A stretch of DNA of 64,000 nt from Pseudomonas triticicola (GTDB lineage: Bacteria; Pseudomonadota; Gammaproteobacteria; Pseudomonadales; Pseudomonadaceae), in assembly GCF_019145375.1 (NCBI RefSeq), contig NZ_JAHSTX010000002.1, positions 376,001 to 440,000 on the forward strand, written 5' to 3'. The position numbers were made by a program, and so were the translations under genes. This document shows, one piece after another, positions 8,221-16,216 of this stretch. Positions within the stretch are counted from its first letter, which is position 1. Each line of letters begins with the position of its first letter. The notes below the pieces were generated by a model. It searched no databases, was not told where the DNA came from, and worked only from the letters and a program-made list of their open reading frames with translations.

Positions 8221-8663
8221 AAGTCATCAAGGCAAAACCGTCGGTGCATCGTCCCCTGACGGAAGAGATGCTCGATGCCGCCATCACACTTGGCGAAGCA
8301 CGACAGGCCAATAGTTTGCAGACCGTGTCAGTGAGCTTCGAAGGGTCCTCTTTGGTCATTCGTTTCGAGGACGGCAGCGGTGTGTTGCTGCCGGTAAAGC
8401 TGTATCCCGAATTCGAGGGGTTTGAAGCGGCCGATTATGCAAGCCTGACGATCGGCTTCGGCGGCACTGCGCTGTGCCATGAGGGCAAGGACCTGGATAT
8501 TTCCATTGCCGGAATGATTTCGGCGAGCCCGTCACTCATGCGGATGGCCGCGTCGGTCGTCGCTTCGCGCAACGGGCGTCAAAGCAGTGCTGCCAAATCT
8601 GCAGCCGCACGAGCCAATGGCAAGAAAGGCGGGCGTCCACGCAAAACTGATATTGCGCCTTAG
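8217..8663 (+). CDS. DUF2442-domain protein with basic C-terminal tail
   Basis: A 148-residue protein. The DUF2442-like part (about residues 20-90) includes the VSVSFEGSSLVIRFEDGSGVLLPV segment and the GFGGTALCHEGKDLDI region. The tail after about residue 110 is rich in Ala, Ser, Arg and Lys and ends with KKGGRPRKTD, an AT-hook-like GRP core that suggests DNA contact. If the pair is a toxin-antitoxin module, this DNA-binding-like protein would be the antitoxin candidate. It starts inside the end of the DUF4160 gene and is followed by a strong bidirectional terminator. Confidence 0.78.
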   Translation: MKVIKAKPSVHRPLTEEMLDAAITLGEARQANSLQTVSVSFEGSSLVIRFEDGSGVLLPVKLYPEFEGFEAADYASLTIGFGGTALCHEGKDLDISIAGMISASPSLMRMAASVVASRNGRQSSAAKSAAARANGKKGGRPRKTDIAP

Positions 8664-8672
8664 CACCCACAA

Positions 8673-8698
8673 AAAAGCCGTCAATCACGACGGCTTTT
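8673..8698. terminator. Bidirectional rho-independent terminator
   Basis: AAAAGCCGTC and GACGGCTTTT form a 10-bp stem around six bases, with A and T tracts on either side. It separates the convergent DUF2442 and trmA genes. Confidence 0.9.
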
Positions 8699-8717
8699 GC
8701 GTATCCGATACCCGCAA

Positions 8718-9797
8718 TCAACGCCGGGTCAGCAGCACACCGGATTCCATGTGATGGGTCCACGGGAACTGGTCGAACATCGCGCACTTGGTAATGCGGT
8801 GGGTGTCATGCAGCTGGGCGATGTTGGCCGCCAGGGTGTCAGGGTTGCAGGAGATGTAGAGGATGTTGTCGAAGCGCCGGGTCAGTTCGCAGGTGTCCGG
8901 GTCCATGCCGGCGCGTGGTGGGTCGACGAAGACGCTGCCGAATTCGTAGCTCTTCAGATCGATGCCGTGCAGGCGACGGAACGGGCGCACTTCGTTGAGC
9001 GCTTCGGTCAGTTCCTCGGCGGATAAACGCACCAGCGTGACGTTATCCACAGCGTTTTCGCTGAGATTGCTCAGGGCCGCGTTGACCGAAGTCTTGCTGA
9101 TCTCGGTGGCGAGCACTTTGCGCACGCGAGTCGCCAGCGGCAGGGTGAAGTTGCCGTTGCCGCAGTACAACTCGAGCAGATCGTCGCTGCGATCGCCCAA
9201 GGCTTCGTATGCCCAATTGAGCATCTTCTGGTTCACCGTGCCGTTGGGCTGGGTGAACGCGCCTTCGGGCTGGCGATAGCTGAAGGTGCGACCGCCGACT
9301 TCGAGTTTCTCGACGACATAGTCCTGACCGAGCACTTCGCGCTTGCCTTTGGAGCGGCCGATGATGCTCACGCCGAGATCGGCCGACAACTGAGTGGCTG
9401 CCGCATGCCAGTGCTCGTCCAGCGGACGGTGATAGCACAGGGTGATCATCGCGTCGCCGGCCAGCGTGGTCAGAAATTCGACCTGGAACAGCTTGTGGCT
9501 CAGCGCCGAACTGGCTTGCCATGCCGCTTTCAATTGCGGCATCAACTGGTTGATGCGCAGGCTGGCAATCGGGAATTGCTCGATGAGGATCGGCGTGCGC
9601 TTGTCGTCCTGGGAGAACATCGCGTAATGGCGTTCGCCGCCCTCGCGCCACAGACGGAATTCGGCGCGCAGGCGGAAGTTCTGCAGAGGCGAATCAAACA
9701 CCGTCGGCGCAGGTGCATCGAACGGCGCCAGCAGATCACGCAAGCGCGTGACCTTGGCTTCGAGTTGTTCGGCGTAGGCTTGGGAATCGAAAGTCAT
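8718..9797 (-). CDS. trmA: tRNA (uracil-54-C5)-methyltransferase
   Basis: Methylates U54 of the T-loop of tRNAs with S-adenosylmethionine. The 359-residue protein has the TrmA layout: an N-terminal RNA-binding region with [17 protein letters not shown], a Rossmann methyltransferase domain with the SAM loop [16 protein letters not shown] (about 213-228), [11 protein letters not shown], and the catalytic [13 protein letters not shown] with the nucleophilic Cys. It lacks an Fe-S-binding TRAM extension, which separates it from RlmD. The ATG overlaps the stop of the upstream purine permease gene (ATGA), so both belong to one leftward operon. Confidence 0.96.
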   Translation of the reverse strand: MTFDSQAYAEQLEAKVTRLRDLLAPFDAPAPTVFDSPLQNFRLRAEFRLWREGGERHYAMFSQDDKRTPILIEQFPIASLRINQLMPQLKAAWQASSALSHKLFQVEFLTTLAGDAMITLCYHRPLDEHWHAAATQLSADLGVSIIGRSKGKREVLGQDYVVEKLEVGGRTFSYRQPEGAFTQPNGTVNQKMLNWAYEALGDRSDDLLELYCGNGNFTLPLATRVRKVLATEISKTSVNAALSNLSENAVDNVTLVRLSAEELTEALNEVRPFRRLHGIDLKSYEFGSVFVDPPRAGMDPDTCELTRRFDNILYISCNPDTLAANIAQLHDTHRITKCAMFDQFPWTHHMESGVLLTRR

Positions 9798-11089
9798 GCG
9801 TTGAACCAACCCAGCTTGATCACAAACAGAATCGACAGAATCACCAGTGCCGGGTTCAGCTCACGGGCACGGCCGGACAGCAGCTTGATGGCAGTCCAGG
9901 CGATGAAGCCGAAGGCGATACCGTTGGCGATCGAATAGGTGAACGGCATCGCCAGTGCTGTGACCACAACCGGCGCAGCCACGGTGATGTCGTCCCAGTC
10001 TATTTCCGCCAGGCCGGAAGTCATCAGCACGGCGACGAACAGCAGCGCTGGTGCGGTGGCGAATGCCGGAACGCTGGCGGCCAGTGGCGAGAAGAACAGC
10101 GCCAGCAGAAACAGGATCGCCACGACGATGGCGGTCAGGCCCGTGCGGCCACCGGCACTGACGCCGGCTGCGGATTCGATGTAACTGGTGGTGGTCGACG
10201 TACCCAGCAGGGAGCCGGCCATGGCCGCCGTACTGTCGGCGATCAGCGCGCGGCCCATTTTCGGCATGTGGCCGTCCTTGCCCATCAGGCCGGCGCGCTT
10301 GGCGACGCCGATCAGGGTCCCGGAGTTGTCGAACAGGTCGACGAACAGGAAGGCGAAGATCACGCTGACCAGACCGATGTCCAGTGCGCCTTTGATGTCC
10401 AGTTGCAGGAAGGTCGGCGCCAGCGACGGCGGCATTGACAGGATGCCGCCGAACTCGGTGACATTCAGTACGATCGAGGCGATGGTCACTGCCAGAATCC
10501 CGATCAGCACTGCGCCGCGCACTTTCAGTGCTTCGAGGGCGACGATCACTGCGAAACCGATAGTCGCAAGGATCGGTGCCGGCTTGGTCAGATCGCCGAG
10601 GCCGACCATGGTTGCCGGGTTGCTGACCACGATGCCGGCATTGTGCAGGGCGATCAGCGCCAGGAACAGGCCGATACCGGCGGCGATCGCCGAGCGCAGT
10701 GGCAGCGGAATGGCGTTGATGATCCATTCGCGGATGCGGAAGATCGACAGCAGGAAAAACAGCACGGCGGAAATGAACACCGCACCCAGCGCCACCTGCC
10801 AGGTGTGGCCCATGTGCAGCACCACGGTGTAGGTAAAGAAGGCGTTCAGGCCCATGCCCGGAGCGAGGGCGATCGGGTAGTTGGCGATCAGGCCCATTAC
10901 GGTCGAGCCGATGGCGGCCGCCAGACAGGTGGCGACGAAAATCGCGCCCTTGTCCATGCCGGTCTCGCCGAGGATGCTCGGGTTGACGAACAGAATGTAA
11001 GCCATGGCCAGGAAAGTCGTGACGCCCGCAAGAATTTCGGTGCGCACGTTGGTGTTGTGTGCCTTGAGTTGAAACAGCCTTTCCAGCAT
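9794..11089 (-). CDS. NCS2/AzgA-type purine permease
   Basis: A 431-residue inner-membrane permease of the AzgA-like branch of NCS2 (xanthine/uracil) transporters, probably importing adenine, guanine or hypoxanthine with protons. Diagnostic segments are [17 protein letters not shown] in the first helix, [35 protein letters not shown] and [25 protein letters not shown]. About 12-14 hydrophobic segments fill the protein. The start [18 protein letters not shown] at 11089 is conserved in the family; the frame stays open far upstream, but that extension is not protein-like. It overlaps trmA by four bases; the link between the two functions is unclear. Confidence 0.92.
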   Translation of the reverse strand: MLERLFQLKAHNTNVRTEILAGVTTFLAMAYILFVNPSILGETGMDKGAIFVATCLAAAIGSTVMGLIANYPIALAPGMGLNAFFTYTVVLHMGHTWQVALGAVFISAVLFFLLSIFRIREWIINAIPLPLRSAIAAGIGLFLALIALHNAGIVVSNPATMVGLGDLTKPAPILATIGFAVIVALEALKVRGAVLIGILAVTIASIVLNVTEFGGILSMPPSLAPTFLQLDIKGALDIGLVSVIFAFLFVDLFDNSGTLIGVAKRAGLMGKDGHMPKMGRALIADSTAAMAGSLLGTSTTTSYIESAAGVSAGGRTGLTAIVVAILFLLALFFSPLAASVPAFATAPALLFVAVLMTSGLAEIDWDDITVAAPVVVTALAMPFTYSIANGIAFGFIAWTAIKLLSGRARELNPALVILSILFVIKLGWFNA

Positions 11090-11309
11090 GTCTGCTCCCC
11101 GTGGCGCGCATGGCGCCGTGAATGTATCGACCTCAACAGCAAAGCACAGACCGTCGCAAGCGCCTGGGAAATTGTCGTGGGCCGGAAAAAGCCGCGCATC
11201 ATACCAGCCGCGTGAGGAATTTGGCGGATGTTGGTGTCGATCGTCGGCGAAGTTTTGCGCAGCCGACAACTGCGCCATACTGCGCGCTGATTTTTTGGAG
11301 TGGGCAGGC

Positions 11310-11756
11310 ATGCGCAACGGTTGGATCAGGATTTTCGGATGGATTGCAGCACTGGTGGTGACAGCTCCGGCGTTCGCGGCATCGGCACCGCCGTTGACCG
11401 AGGTGAAGGTGATCAAAGTGCAATCGCCATCTTGCGGCCTGGAAGATATCGCCGATAACCAGCCGCAAACCCAGTGCAATCACAGCGGTCCGAACATCAA
11501 AGTCTACGTGCTGGAAGTCGGCTATGGCCAGAACCAGCCACACGTGACGCTGGATGGCTTCGAGGTCAACGGCACCCGGGTCCCGGTGTGCGCCTTCGAT
11601 AACGGCAACCTCACCGAATGCACGCCTGGCAGCAAAACCGTCGGTTCTCTTTATACCTTCAATCTGGCCGGCAAACAGCAAGGCACCTTCAGCTTCAGCA
11701 ATACCTCGATCAATGCCCCGCGCAACACGCTTTCGACCCAGCTTTACATCAAGTAA
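11310..11756 (+). CDS. Secreted small protein, DUF4879-like
   Basis: A 148-residue protein with a clear Sec signal peptide (MRNGWIRIFGWIAALVVTAPAFA, cleavage near residue 23). The mature part is beta-rich with four cysteines (in PSCGLED, TQCNHS, VPVCAFD and LTECTPG), suggesting two disulfides in the periplasm. The EVKVIKVQSPSCGLE start of the mature chain reminds me of the uncharacterised DUF4879 family; this naming is uncertain. GGAG stands nine bases before the ATG. It is divergent from the purine permease and about 70 bases from the DJ-1-like gene. No function can be given. Confidence 0.75.
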   Translation: MRNGWIRIFGWIAALVVTAPAFAASAPPLTEVKVIKVQSPSCGLEDIADNQPQTQCNHSGPNIKVYVLEVGYGQNQPHVTLDGFEVNGTRVPVCAFDNGNLTECTPGSKTVGSLYTFNLAGKQQGTFSFSNTSINAPRNTLSTQLYIK

Positions 11757-11823
11757 CGGCTGTCTGCGAACAGGGTGGGACAAAGCTGACTACGCTTGAC
11801 TGACTACCCAGCGGAAAGCGCCC

Positions 11824-12375
11824 ATGACTTCCAGAGCCCTGATTGCCCTCGCCGAGGGCATCGACGATTTGCAAAGCGTGACCCTGATCGACGTACTGCG
11901 CCGCGCCGGCATCGAAGTGGTCGCCGCCAGCATCGAAGGCCGGCGCATGCTGACCTGCGCGCGCGGCACCCGCCTGACTGCCGACGGCATGCTCGTCGAT
12001 GTGCTTGCGCAGAGCTTCGACCTGATTGTCCTGCCGGGCGGTGCCGTCGGTTCCCGGCATCTGGCGGCGCATCAGTCCTTGCAGCAGTTGCTCAAAGACC
12101 AATCCAGCGCCGGCCGCCTGTTCGCCGCCATCGGCGAAGCTCCGGCTGTCGCCCTGCAAGCATCAGGCGTGCTGCGCCAGCGACGCATGACCTGCCTGCC
12201 CGGCGCCAGCCATCAGTTGTCCGGCTGTACGTTTGTTGATCAACCGGTGGTGGTCGACGGCAACTGCATCACCGCCCAAGGCTCGGGCGCGGCACTGGAG
12301 TTTGCCCTGACCCTGGTCGAGCAGCTTGGTGGCAAGGCGTTGCGGGCGAGGGTGGCGGGGGAGTTGATGGCCTGA
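11824..12375 (+). CDS. DJ-1/PfpI-family protein lacking the active-site cysteine
   Basis: A 183-residue DJ-1/ThiJ/PfpI-fold protein. Landmarks are ALIALAEGIDDLQSVTLIDVLRRAGIEV at the N-terminus and LIVLPGGAVGSRHL (about 68-80). At the nucleophile elbow, where DJ-1, YajL and relatives have A-I-C-A, this protein reads AAIGEAPA, with Gly104 at the cysteine position. The conserved Glu near residue 15-18 that supports the cysteine is Asp or absent. Glyoxalase, deglycase or chaperone-redox functions that need the cysteine are therefore doubtful here. Two other cysteines (CLPGAS, SGCTF) do not sit in the elbow. It ends four bases before the convergent higA stop. Confidence 0.85.
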   Translation: MTSRALIALAEGIDDLQSVTLIDVLRRAGIEVVAASIEGRRMLTCARGTRLTADGMLVDVLAQSFDLIVLPGGAVGSRHLAAHQSLQQLLKDQSSAGRLFAAIGEAPAVALQASGVLRQRRMTCLPGASHQLSGCTFVDQPVVVDGNCITAQGSGAALEFALTLVEQLGGKALRARVAGELMA

Positions 12376-12379
12376 CGGG

Positions 12380-12667
12380 TCAGCCGTGGGCTGCGAGGGG
12401 TTCTATCATTGGTTGCTCACGGTGCTCCGCTTGCCAAAGATCGTAGTCGGTTTGGACGCCTAGCCAAACGCGCGCCTTGCCGATCCCTGCACGCTCAAGT
12501 CGTACTGCCAGATCCGGGCTGATTGGCGCGTGTCCGTGCAGTACGCGCGAAAGATGCGGGCGTGCAAAGCCAAGGTGCCGGGCCAATTCGCTCACGCTGA
12601 TACCAAGCTCGGGCAAGACATCGAGCAGCAGGGTTTCACCGGGGTGTGGCGGGTTGTGCATGGGCAT
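12380..12667 (-). CDS. higA: HigA-type antitoxin
   Basis: A 95-residue HTH-XRE protein that should neutralise HigB and repress the operon. It shows the HigA pattern NPPHPGETLLLDVLPELGISVSELARHLGFARPHLSRVLHGHAPISPDLAVRLE, split here as an N-terminal PHPGE box, a helix-turn-helix (about 24-45) and the SPDLAVRLERAG helix. The order toxin-then-antitoxin (higB-higA) is the usual one for this family. ATG 12667 has AGGAGG seven bases upstream; an in-frame ATG lies two codons later. It starts 14 bases after the toxin stop. Confidence 0.93.
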   Translation of the reverse strand: MPMHNPPHPGETLLLDVLPELGISVSELARHLGFARPHLSRVLHGHAPISPDLAVRLERAGIGKARVWLGVQTDYDLWQAEHREQPMIEPLAAHG

Positions 12668-12681
12668 GAGCCTGCCTCCTG

Positions 12682-12960
12682 TCAGTGGTAGTCCAGATAA
12701 TCGACCAATTCGATATCCGAACCGACAAAACGAAAGATCACTCGCCAGTTGCCTGAAACGCTGAGCGACCAGTATTCGCTCAGCTCACCTTTCAACGGAT
12801 GCAGGTGCCAGCCGGGCAAGTCCAGGTCTCCGGGAAGCGTCGCTCGATCCATGAACTGCAACATGCGCGAAAGCCGTTTGGCATGGTCGGCACGAATTCC
12901 ACGAGTCGTACCTGTTTCATAGAAGCCACGAAGGCCTTTGTGCTGAAAGGATTTGATCAT
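12682..12960 (-). CDS. higB: HigB/RelE-family toxin
   Basis: A 92-residue ribosome-dependent mRNA endonuclease of the HigB (RelE superfamily) type. The start MIKSFQHKGLRGFYETG, LHPLKGELSEYWSLSVSGNWRVIFRF and the final VDYLDYH are family hallmarks. First gene of the higBA operon. No good ribosome-binding site precedes ATG 12960, so translation may be weak or use an in-frame ATG at 12986; the family start favours 12960. Two inverted repeats upstream are candidate sites for HigA autoregulation. Confidence 0.92.
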   Translation of the reverse strand: MIKSFQHKGLRGFYETGTTRGIRADHAKRLSRMLQFMDRATLPGDLDLPGWHLHPLKGELSEYWSLSVSGNWRVIFRFVGSDIELVDYLDYH

Positions 12961-12968
12961 GGCGGCGA

Positions 12969-13014
12969 GTGTAAGGCGATACATTACACCCGGTGCGGTA
13001 ACTATGTACCGCAC
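12969..13014 (-). promoter_or_regulatory. Candidate higBA operator region
   Basis: Two perfect inverted repeats stand directly upstream of higB: GTGCGGTA/TACCGCAC with a six-base spacer (12993-13014) and GTGTAA/TTACAC with a nine-base spacer (12969-12989). HigA-family antitoxins bind such palindromes to repress their own promoter. Assignment is by position only. Confidence 0.55.
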
Positions 13015-13060
13015 GTTGTCGCTTGATATGTGCTGAGCAGGTGAGTTTTTTCCAAAAACG

Positions 13061-14296
13061 TCAGACCTTCTCTTCCACCGGCACATGCATCCGGTCCCGA
13101 TTCGCCAACGTCGGAAACAGTTTGATCCACGTCCCCGTCACCACCAGCGTGCCGATCCCGCCCATGACCACCGCCGGCACGGTGCCGAACCAGTGGGCAG
13201 TGAGGCCGGATTCGAATTCGCCCAACTGGTTCGATGCGCCGATGAACAGCCCGTTCACCGCGCTGACCCGGCCGCGCATTTCGTCGGGAGTTTCCAGCTG
13301 TACGAACGAGGCACGGATGACCATGCTGATCATGTCCGCTGCGCCGAGCACCACCAGCACCGCCAGGGAGAACCAGAACGAGGTCGACAAACCAAACGCG
13401 ATAGTGGCGACGCCGAAGATGCCGACGGCGGTGAACATCACCCGGCCGACATTGCGTTCCACGGCAAATCGCGCGAGAAACAGCGACATCAGCAACGCAC
13501 CCACCGCCGGCGCCGAGCGCAACAGGCCAAGACCCCACGGGCCGGTCAGCAGAATGTCCTTGGCGAACACCGGTAGCAACGCCGTGGCGCCGCCCAGTAA
13601 TACGGCAAACAGATCCAGCGAGATCGCGCCGAGGATGTCCGGGCGGCCGCGGATGAAGCGAATCCCCGCCAGCAGCGAGTCCAGCGTGGCTTTGCCTTTA
13701 TTCAATGGCGTCTGGCGTGCCGGCAGGTTGAGCATCAGCGTGCAGGCGATCACATACAGAAGTACGGTTGGACCGTAGACCCAGACGCTGCCAAATGCAT
13801 AGAGCAAGCCGCCGAGGGCCGGGGCGACGATTGTGGCCGACTGTTGCGCCGATTGCGCGGCAGCGACGGCGCGGGGGAACAGGGCGCTGGGGACGATGCT
13901 TGGCAATAGCGCCTGGGTCGTCGGCATTTCGAACGAACGGGCGGCGCCGAGCAGGAAGGCGAGGATGAAAATCATCTCGCGGGTGACGTGATCGGTGGCG
14001 CTGCCGATAGCCAGCGCCAAGGCAATCAATGCCTGCAACGACTGGCAAAGCGCGGCGACCTTGCGCCGATCGTAGCGATCAGCGACATGGCCGGTGTGCA
14101 GCATGAACAGCACCCGCGGGGCGAATTCGACCAGCCCGACCAGGCCCAGATCCAGCACGTTGCCGGTCAATTGATACAGGTTCCAGCCAATTGCCACGGT
14201 GAGCATCTGGAACCCGCTGGCCGTGAAAATCCGCGCCAGCCAGAAAGCCATGAACGGACGATGGTGACGTAACAGCAGGGGCTCTTGTGTGGGCAT
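13061..14296 (-). CDS. MFS exporter, EntS-like (MFS_3)
   Basis: A 411-residue major facilitator with 12 membrane segments and the MFS_3 look of EntS-type exporters: HRPFMAFWLARIFTASGFQM at the first helix, the HVADRYDRRKVAALCQ loop between helices 2 and 3, LLGAARSFEMPTTQALLPSIVP, and a second-half loop QLETPDEMRGRVSAVNGLF. Relatives export siderophores or drugs, but no siderophore genes adjoin it, so the substrate stays open. It is divergent from cioA, with a 471-base gap between. Confidence 0.86.
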   Translation of the reverse strand: MPTQEPLLLRHHRPFMAFWLARIFTASGFQMLTVAIGWNLYQLTGNVLDLGLVGLVEFAPRVLFMLHTGHVADRYDRRKVAALCQSLQALIALALAIGSATDHVTREMIFILAFLLGAARSFEMPTTQALLPSIVPSALFPRAVAAAQSAQQSATIVAPALGGLLYAFGSVWVYGPTVLLYVIACTLMLNLPARQTPLNKGKATLDSLLAGIRFIRGRPDILGAISLDLFAVLLGGATALLPVFAKDILLTGPWGLGLLRSAPAVGALLMSLFLARFAVERNVGRVMFTAVGIFGVATIAFGLSTSFWFSLAVLVVLGAADMISMVIRASFVQLETPDEMRGRVSAVNGLFIGASNQLGEFESGLTAHWFGTVPAVVMGGIGTLVVTGTWIKLFPTLANRDRMHVPVEEKV

Positions 14297-14412
14297 CTGA
14301 AGGCAGGTCTTGGACGAGTGAACGGCGAGATTATCACCAGTATGTAACAGGAAGTTGCTAGGAGAAAAAATTCAGTTAGCCAGACATCGATCTTTCATGC
14401 TGACAATCAACC

Positions 14413-14518
14413 CTGTGGTGAGGGGATTTATCCCCGTTGGGTCGCGCAGCGGCCCCAAAATCTCGAAACGACGACCACTGCTGCGCAGCCGGACGGGGAT
14501 AAATCCCCTGGCCACAGG
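14413..14518. repeat. REP-like palindrome (family 4)
   Basis: CTGTGGTGAGGGGATTTATC and its inverted copy enclose CCCCGTTGGG/CGGACGGGG and a central CGCAGC/GCTGCG pair. A second copy occurs at 24963-25056. Confidence 0.9.
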
Positions 14519-14592
14519 AGTGAGGCAACTTGTCACGCGGCAAACCACCACGCAGTTCATTGGCAAAAATGGGACTACTCTTTCAACGTTGC

Positions 14593-14606
14593 TTGATCCA
14601 GATCAA
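14593..14606 (+). promoter_or_regulatory. ANR/FNR box upstream of cioAB
   Basis: TTGATCCAGATCAA is a perfect TTGAT-N4-ATCAA site for the oxygen-responsive regulator ANR. In P. aeruginosa, ANR represses cioAB at low oxygen; the same is inferred here. It lies 161 bases before the cioA start. Confidence 0.75.
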
Positions 14607-14767
14607 GACCCCGACCGGAACTGATCTGGCGGCCATTTGGCCAGACTCCCTGCGTTGCGATGGTTGCAAAAAAAGAACGAATCCGAATTCGCCGCACTCC
14701 ATATCCGTGGGGGCAGTGGTGCAGGCCTCCGGGCCAGCTACCCGTATTACCTGACAGAGGAAGCCAT

Positions 14768-16213
14768 ATGTTCGGTTTAGAGGCTCTCGATCTCGCCCGA
14801 ATTCAGTTCGCGTTCACCATCTCGTTCCACATTCTGTTCCCGGCCATCACCATCGGCCTGGCGAGTTACCTGGCAGTGCTCGAAGGTTTGTGGCTGAAGA
14901 CCCGCAACGACACCTACCGCGATCTCTACCATTTCTGGTCGAAGATTTTTGCCGTCAACTTCGGCATGGGCGTGGTTTCCGGGCTGGTCATGGCTTATCA
15001 GTTCGGCACCAACTGGAGTCGTTTCTCCGACTTCGCCGGTGCCGTCACCGGGCCGTTGCTGACCTATGAAGTGCTTACGGCGTTTTTCCTTGAAGCCGGT
15101 TTCCTTGGCGTGATGCTGTTCGGCTGGAACAAGGTCGGGCGCGGCCTGCACTTCTTCTCGACGGTGATGGTAGCGATCGGCACGCTGATTTCGACCTTCT
15201 GGATTCTCGCCTCCAACAGCTGGATGCAGACCCCGCAAGGCTTTGAAATCGTCAACGGTCAGGTCATCCCCACCGACTGGCTGGCAATCATCTTCAACCC
15301 GTCATTCCCTTACCGGCTGATGCACATGGCCACGGCGGCGTTCGTCGCGACGGCGTTCTTCGTCGGTTCGTCAGCGGCCTGGCACCTGCTGCGCGGCAGA
15401 GACAACCCGGCGATCCGCACCATGCTGTCGATGGCCATGTGGATGGCGTTGATCGTCGCGCCGATCCAGGCTGTGATCGGCGACTTCCACGGCCTCAATA
15501 CGCTCAAGCATCAGCCGGCAAAAATCGCGGCGATCGAAGGCCACTGGGAAAACCATGGCGACGAGGCGACGCCGCTGATTCTGTTCGGCTGGCCGGACAT
15601 GAAAGAAGAGCGCACCAAATTCGCTGTGGAGATTCCCTACCTCGGCAGCCTGATCCTCACCCACTCGCTGGATAAACAAGTGCCGGCGCTGAAGGAGTTC
15701 CCACCGGAAGACCGGCCGAATTCGACCATCGTGTTCTGGTCGTTCCGGATCATGGTCGGCCTCGGGTTCCTGATGATCTTCACCGGGTTGTGGAGCCTGT
15801 GGCTGCGCAAGCGTGACTCGCTGTATACCTCGCGGCCGTTCCTGCATCTGGCCTTGTGGATGGGGCCGTCCGGCCTGATCGCGATTCTCGCCGGCTGGTT
15901 CACCACGGAAATCGGCCGTCAGCCATGGGTGGTCTATGGCTTGATGCGCACTGCCGATGCTTCGTCCAACCACAGCTTCATGCAGATGAGCATCACCCTG
16001 ATCATGTTCGTTGTGGTGTATTTCGCCCTGTTCGGCGCCGGTCTCGGCTACATGATGCGCCTGGTGCGCAAAGGGCCGAAGATCAGCGAAGGCAGCGAAA
16101 CGCCGGACGGTGGTCCAGGCAAGAAGCGCACCCCGGCGCGTCCGTTGTCCGCAGCCGACGATCCGGCCGAGGGCGAGCACGAAGACAACACTCGCTTGAC
16201 CAAGGAGATTTGA
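14768..16213 (+). CDS. cioA: Cyanide-insensitive terminal oxidase, subunit I
   Basis: Subunit I of the bd-type quinol oxidase CIO, which oxidises ubiquinol and reduces oxygen to water at the inner membrane. The 481-residue protein begins MFGLEALDLARIQFAFTISFHILFPA with the haem-ligand His21. It has the short Q-loop that separates CIO-type enzymes from the E. coli cytochrome bd long form, and GRQPWVVYGLMRT in the C-terminal half. The last 45 residues are hydrophilic and cytoplasmic. GAGG precedes ATG 14768; the open frame upstream is not conserved. cioB starts three bases after its stop. The ANR box upstream suggests oxygen control. Confidence 0.95.
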   Translation: MFGLEALDLARIQFAFTISFHILFPAITIGLASYLAVLEGLWLKTRNDTYRDLYHFWSKIFAVNFGMGVVSGLVMAYQFGTNWSRFSDFAGAVTGPLLTYEVLTAFFLEAGFLGVMLFGWNKVGRGLHFFSTVMVAIGTLISTFWILASNSWMQTPQGFEIVNGQVIPTDWLAIIFNPSFPYRLMHMATAAFVATAFFVGSSAAWHLLRGRDNPAIRTMLSMAMWMALIVAPIQAVIGDFHGLNTLKHQPAKIAAIEGHWENHGDEATPLILFGWPDMKEERTKFAVEIPYLGSLILTHSLDKQVPALKEFPPEDRPNSTIVFWSFRIMVGLGFLMIFTGLWSLWLRKRDSLYTSRPFLHLALWMGPSGLIAILAGWFTTEIGRQPWVVYGLMRTADASSNHSFMQMSITLIMFVVVYFALFGAGLGYMMRLVRKGPKISEGSETPDGGPGKKRTPARPLSAADDPAEGEHEDNTRLTKEI

Positions 16214-16216
16214 CTC

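Larger units (their letters stand above)
14297..14767. other. Control region between MFS exporter and cioAB
   Basis: This 471-base gap holds a family-4 REP-like palindrome (14413-14518) and a perfect ANR/FNR box (14593-14606). A long leader of about 160 bases separates the box from cioA. No small gene is supported. Confidence 0.6.

Noticed and set aside
9794-11479. A longer N-terminus for the purine permease
   Set aside because: The open frame continues about 130 codons upstream, but it crosses the divergent gene's start region and lacks family similarity; MLERLFQLK is the usual start.
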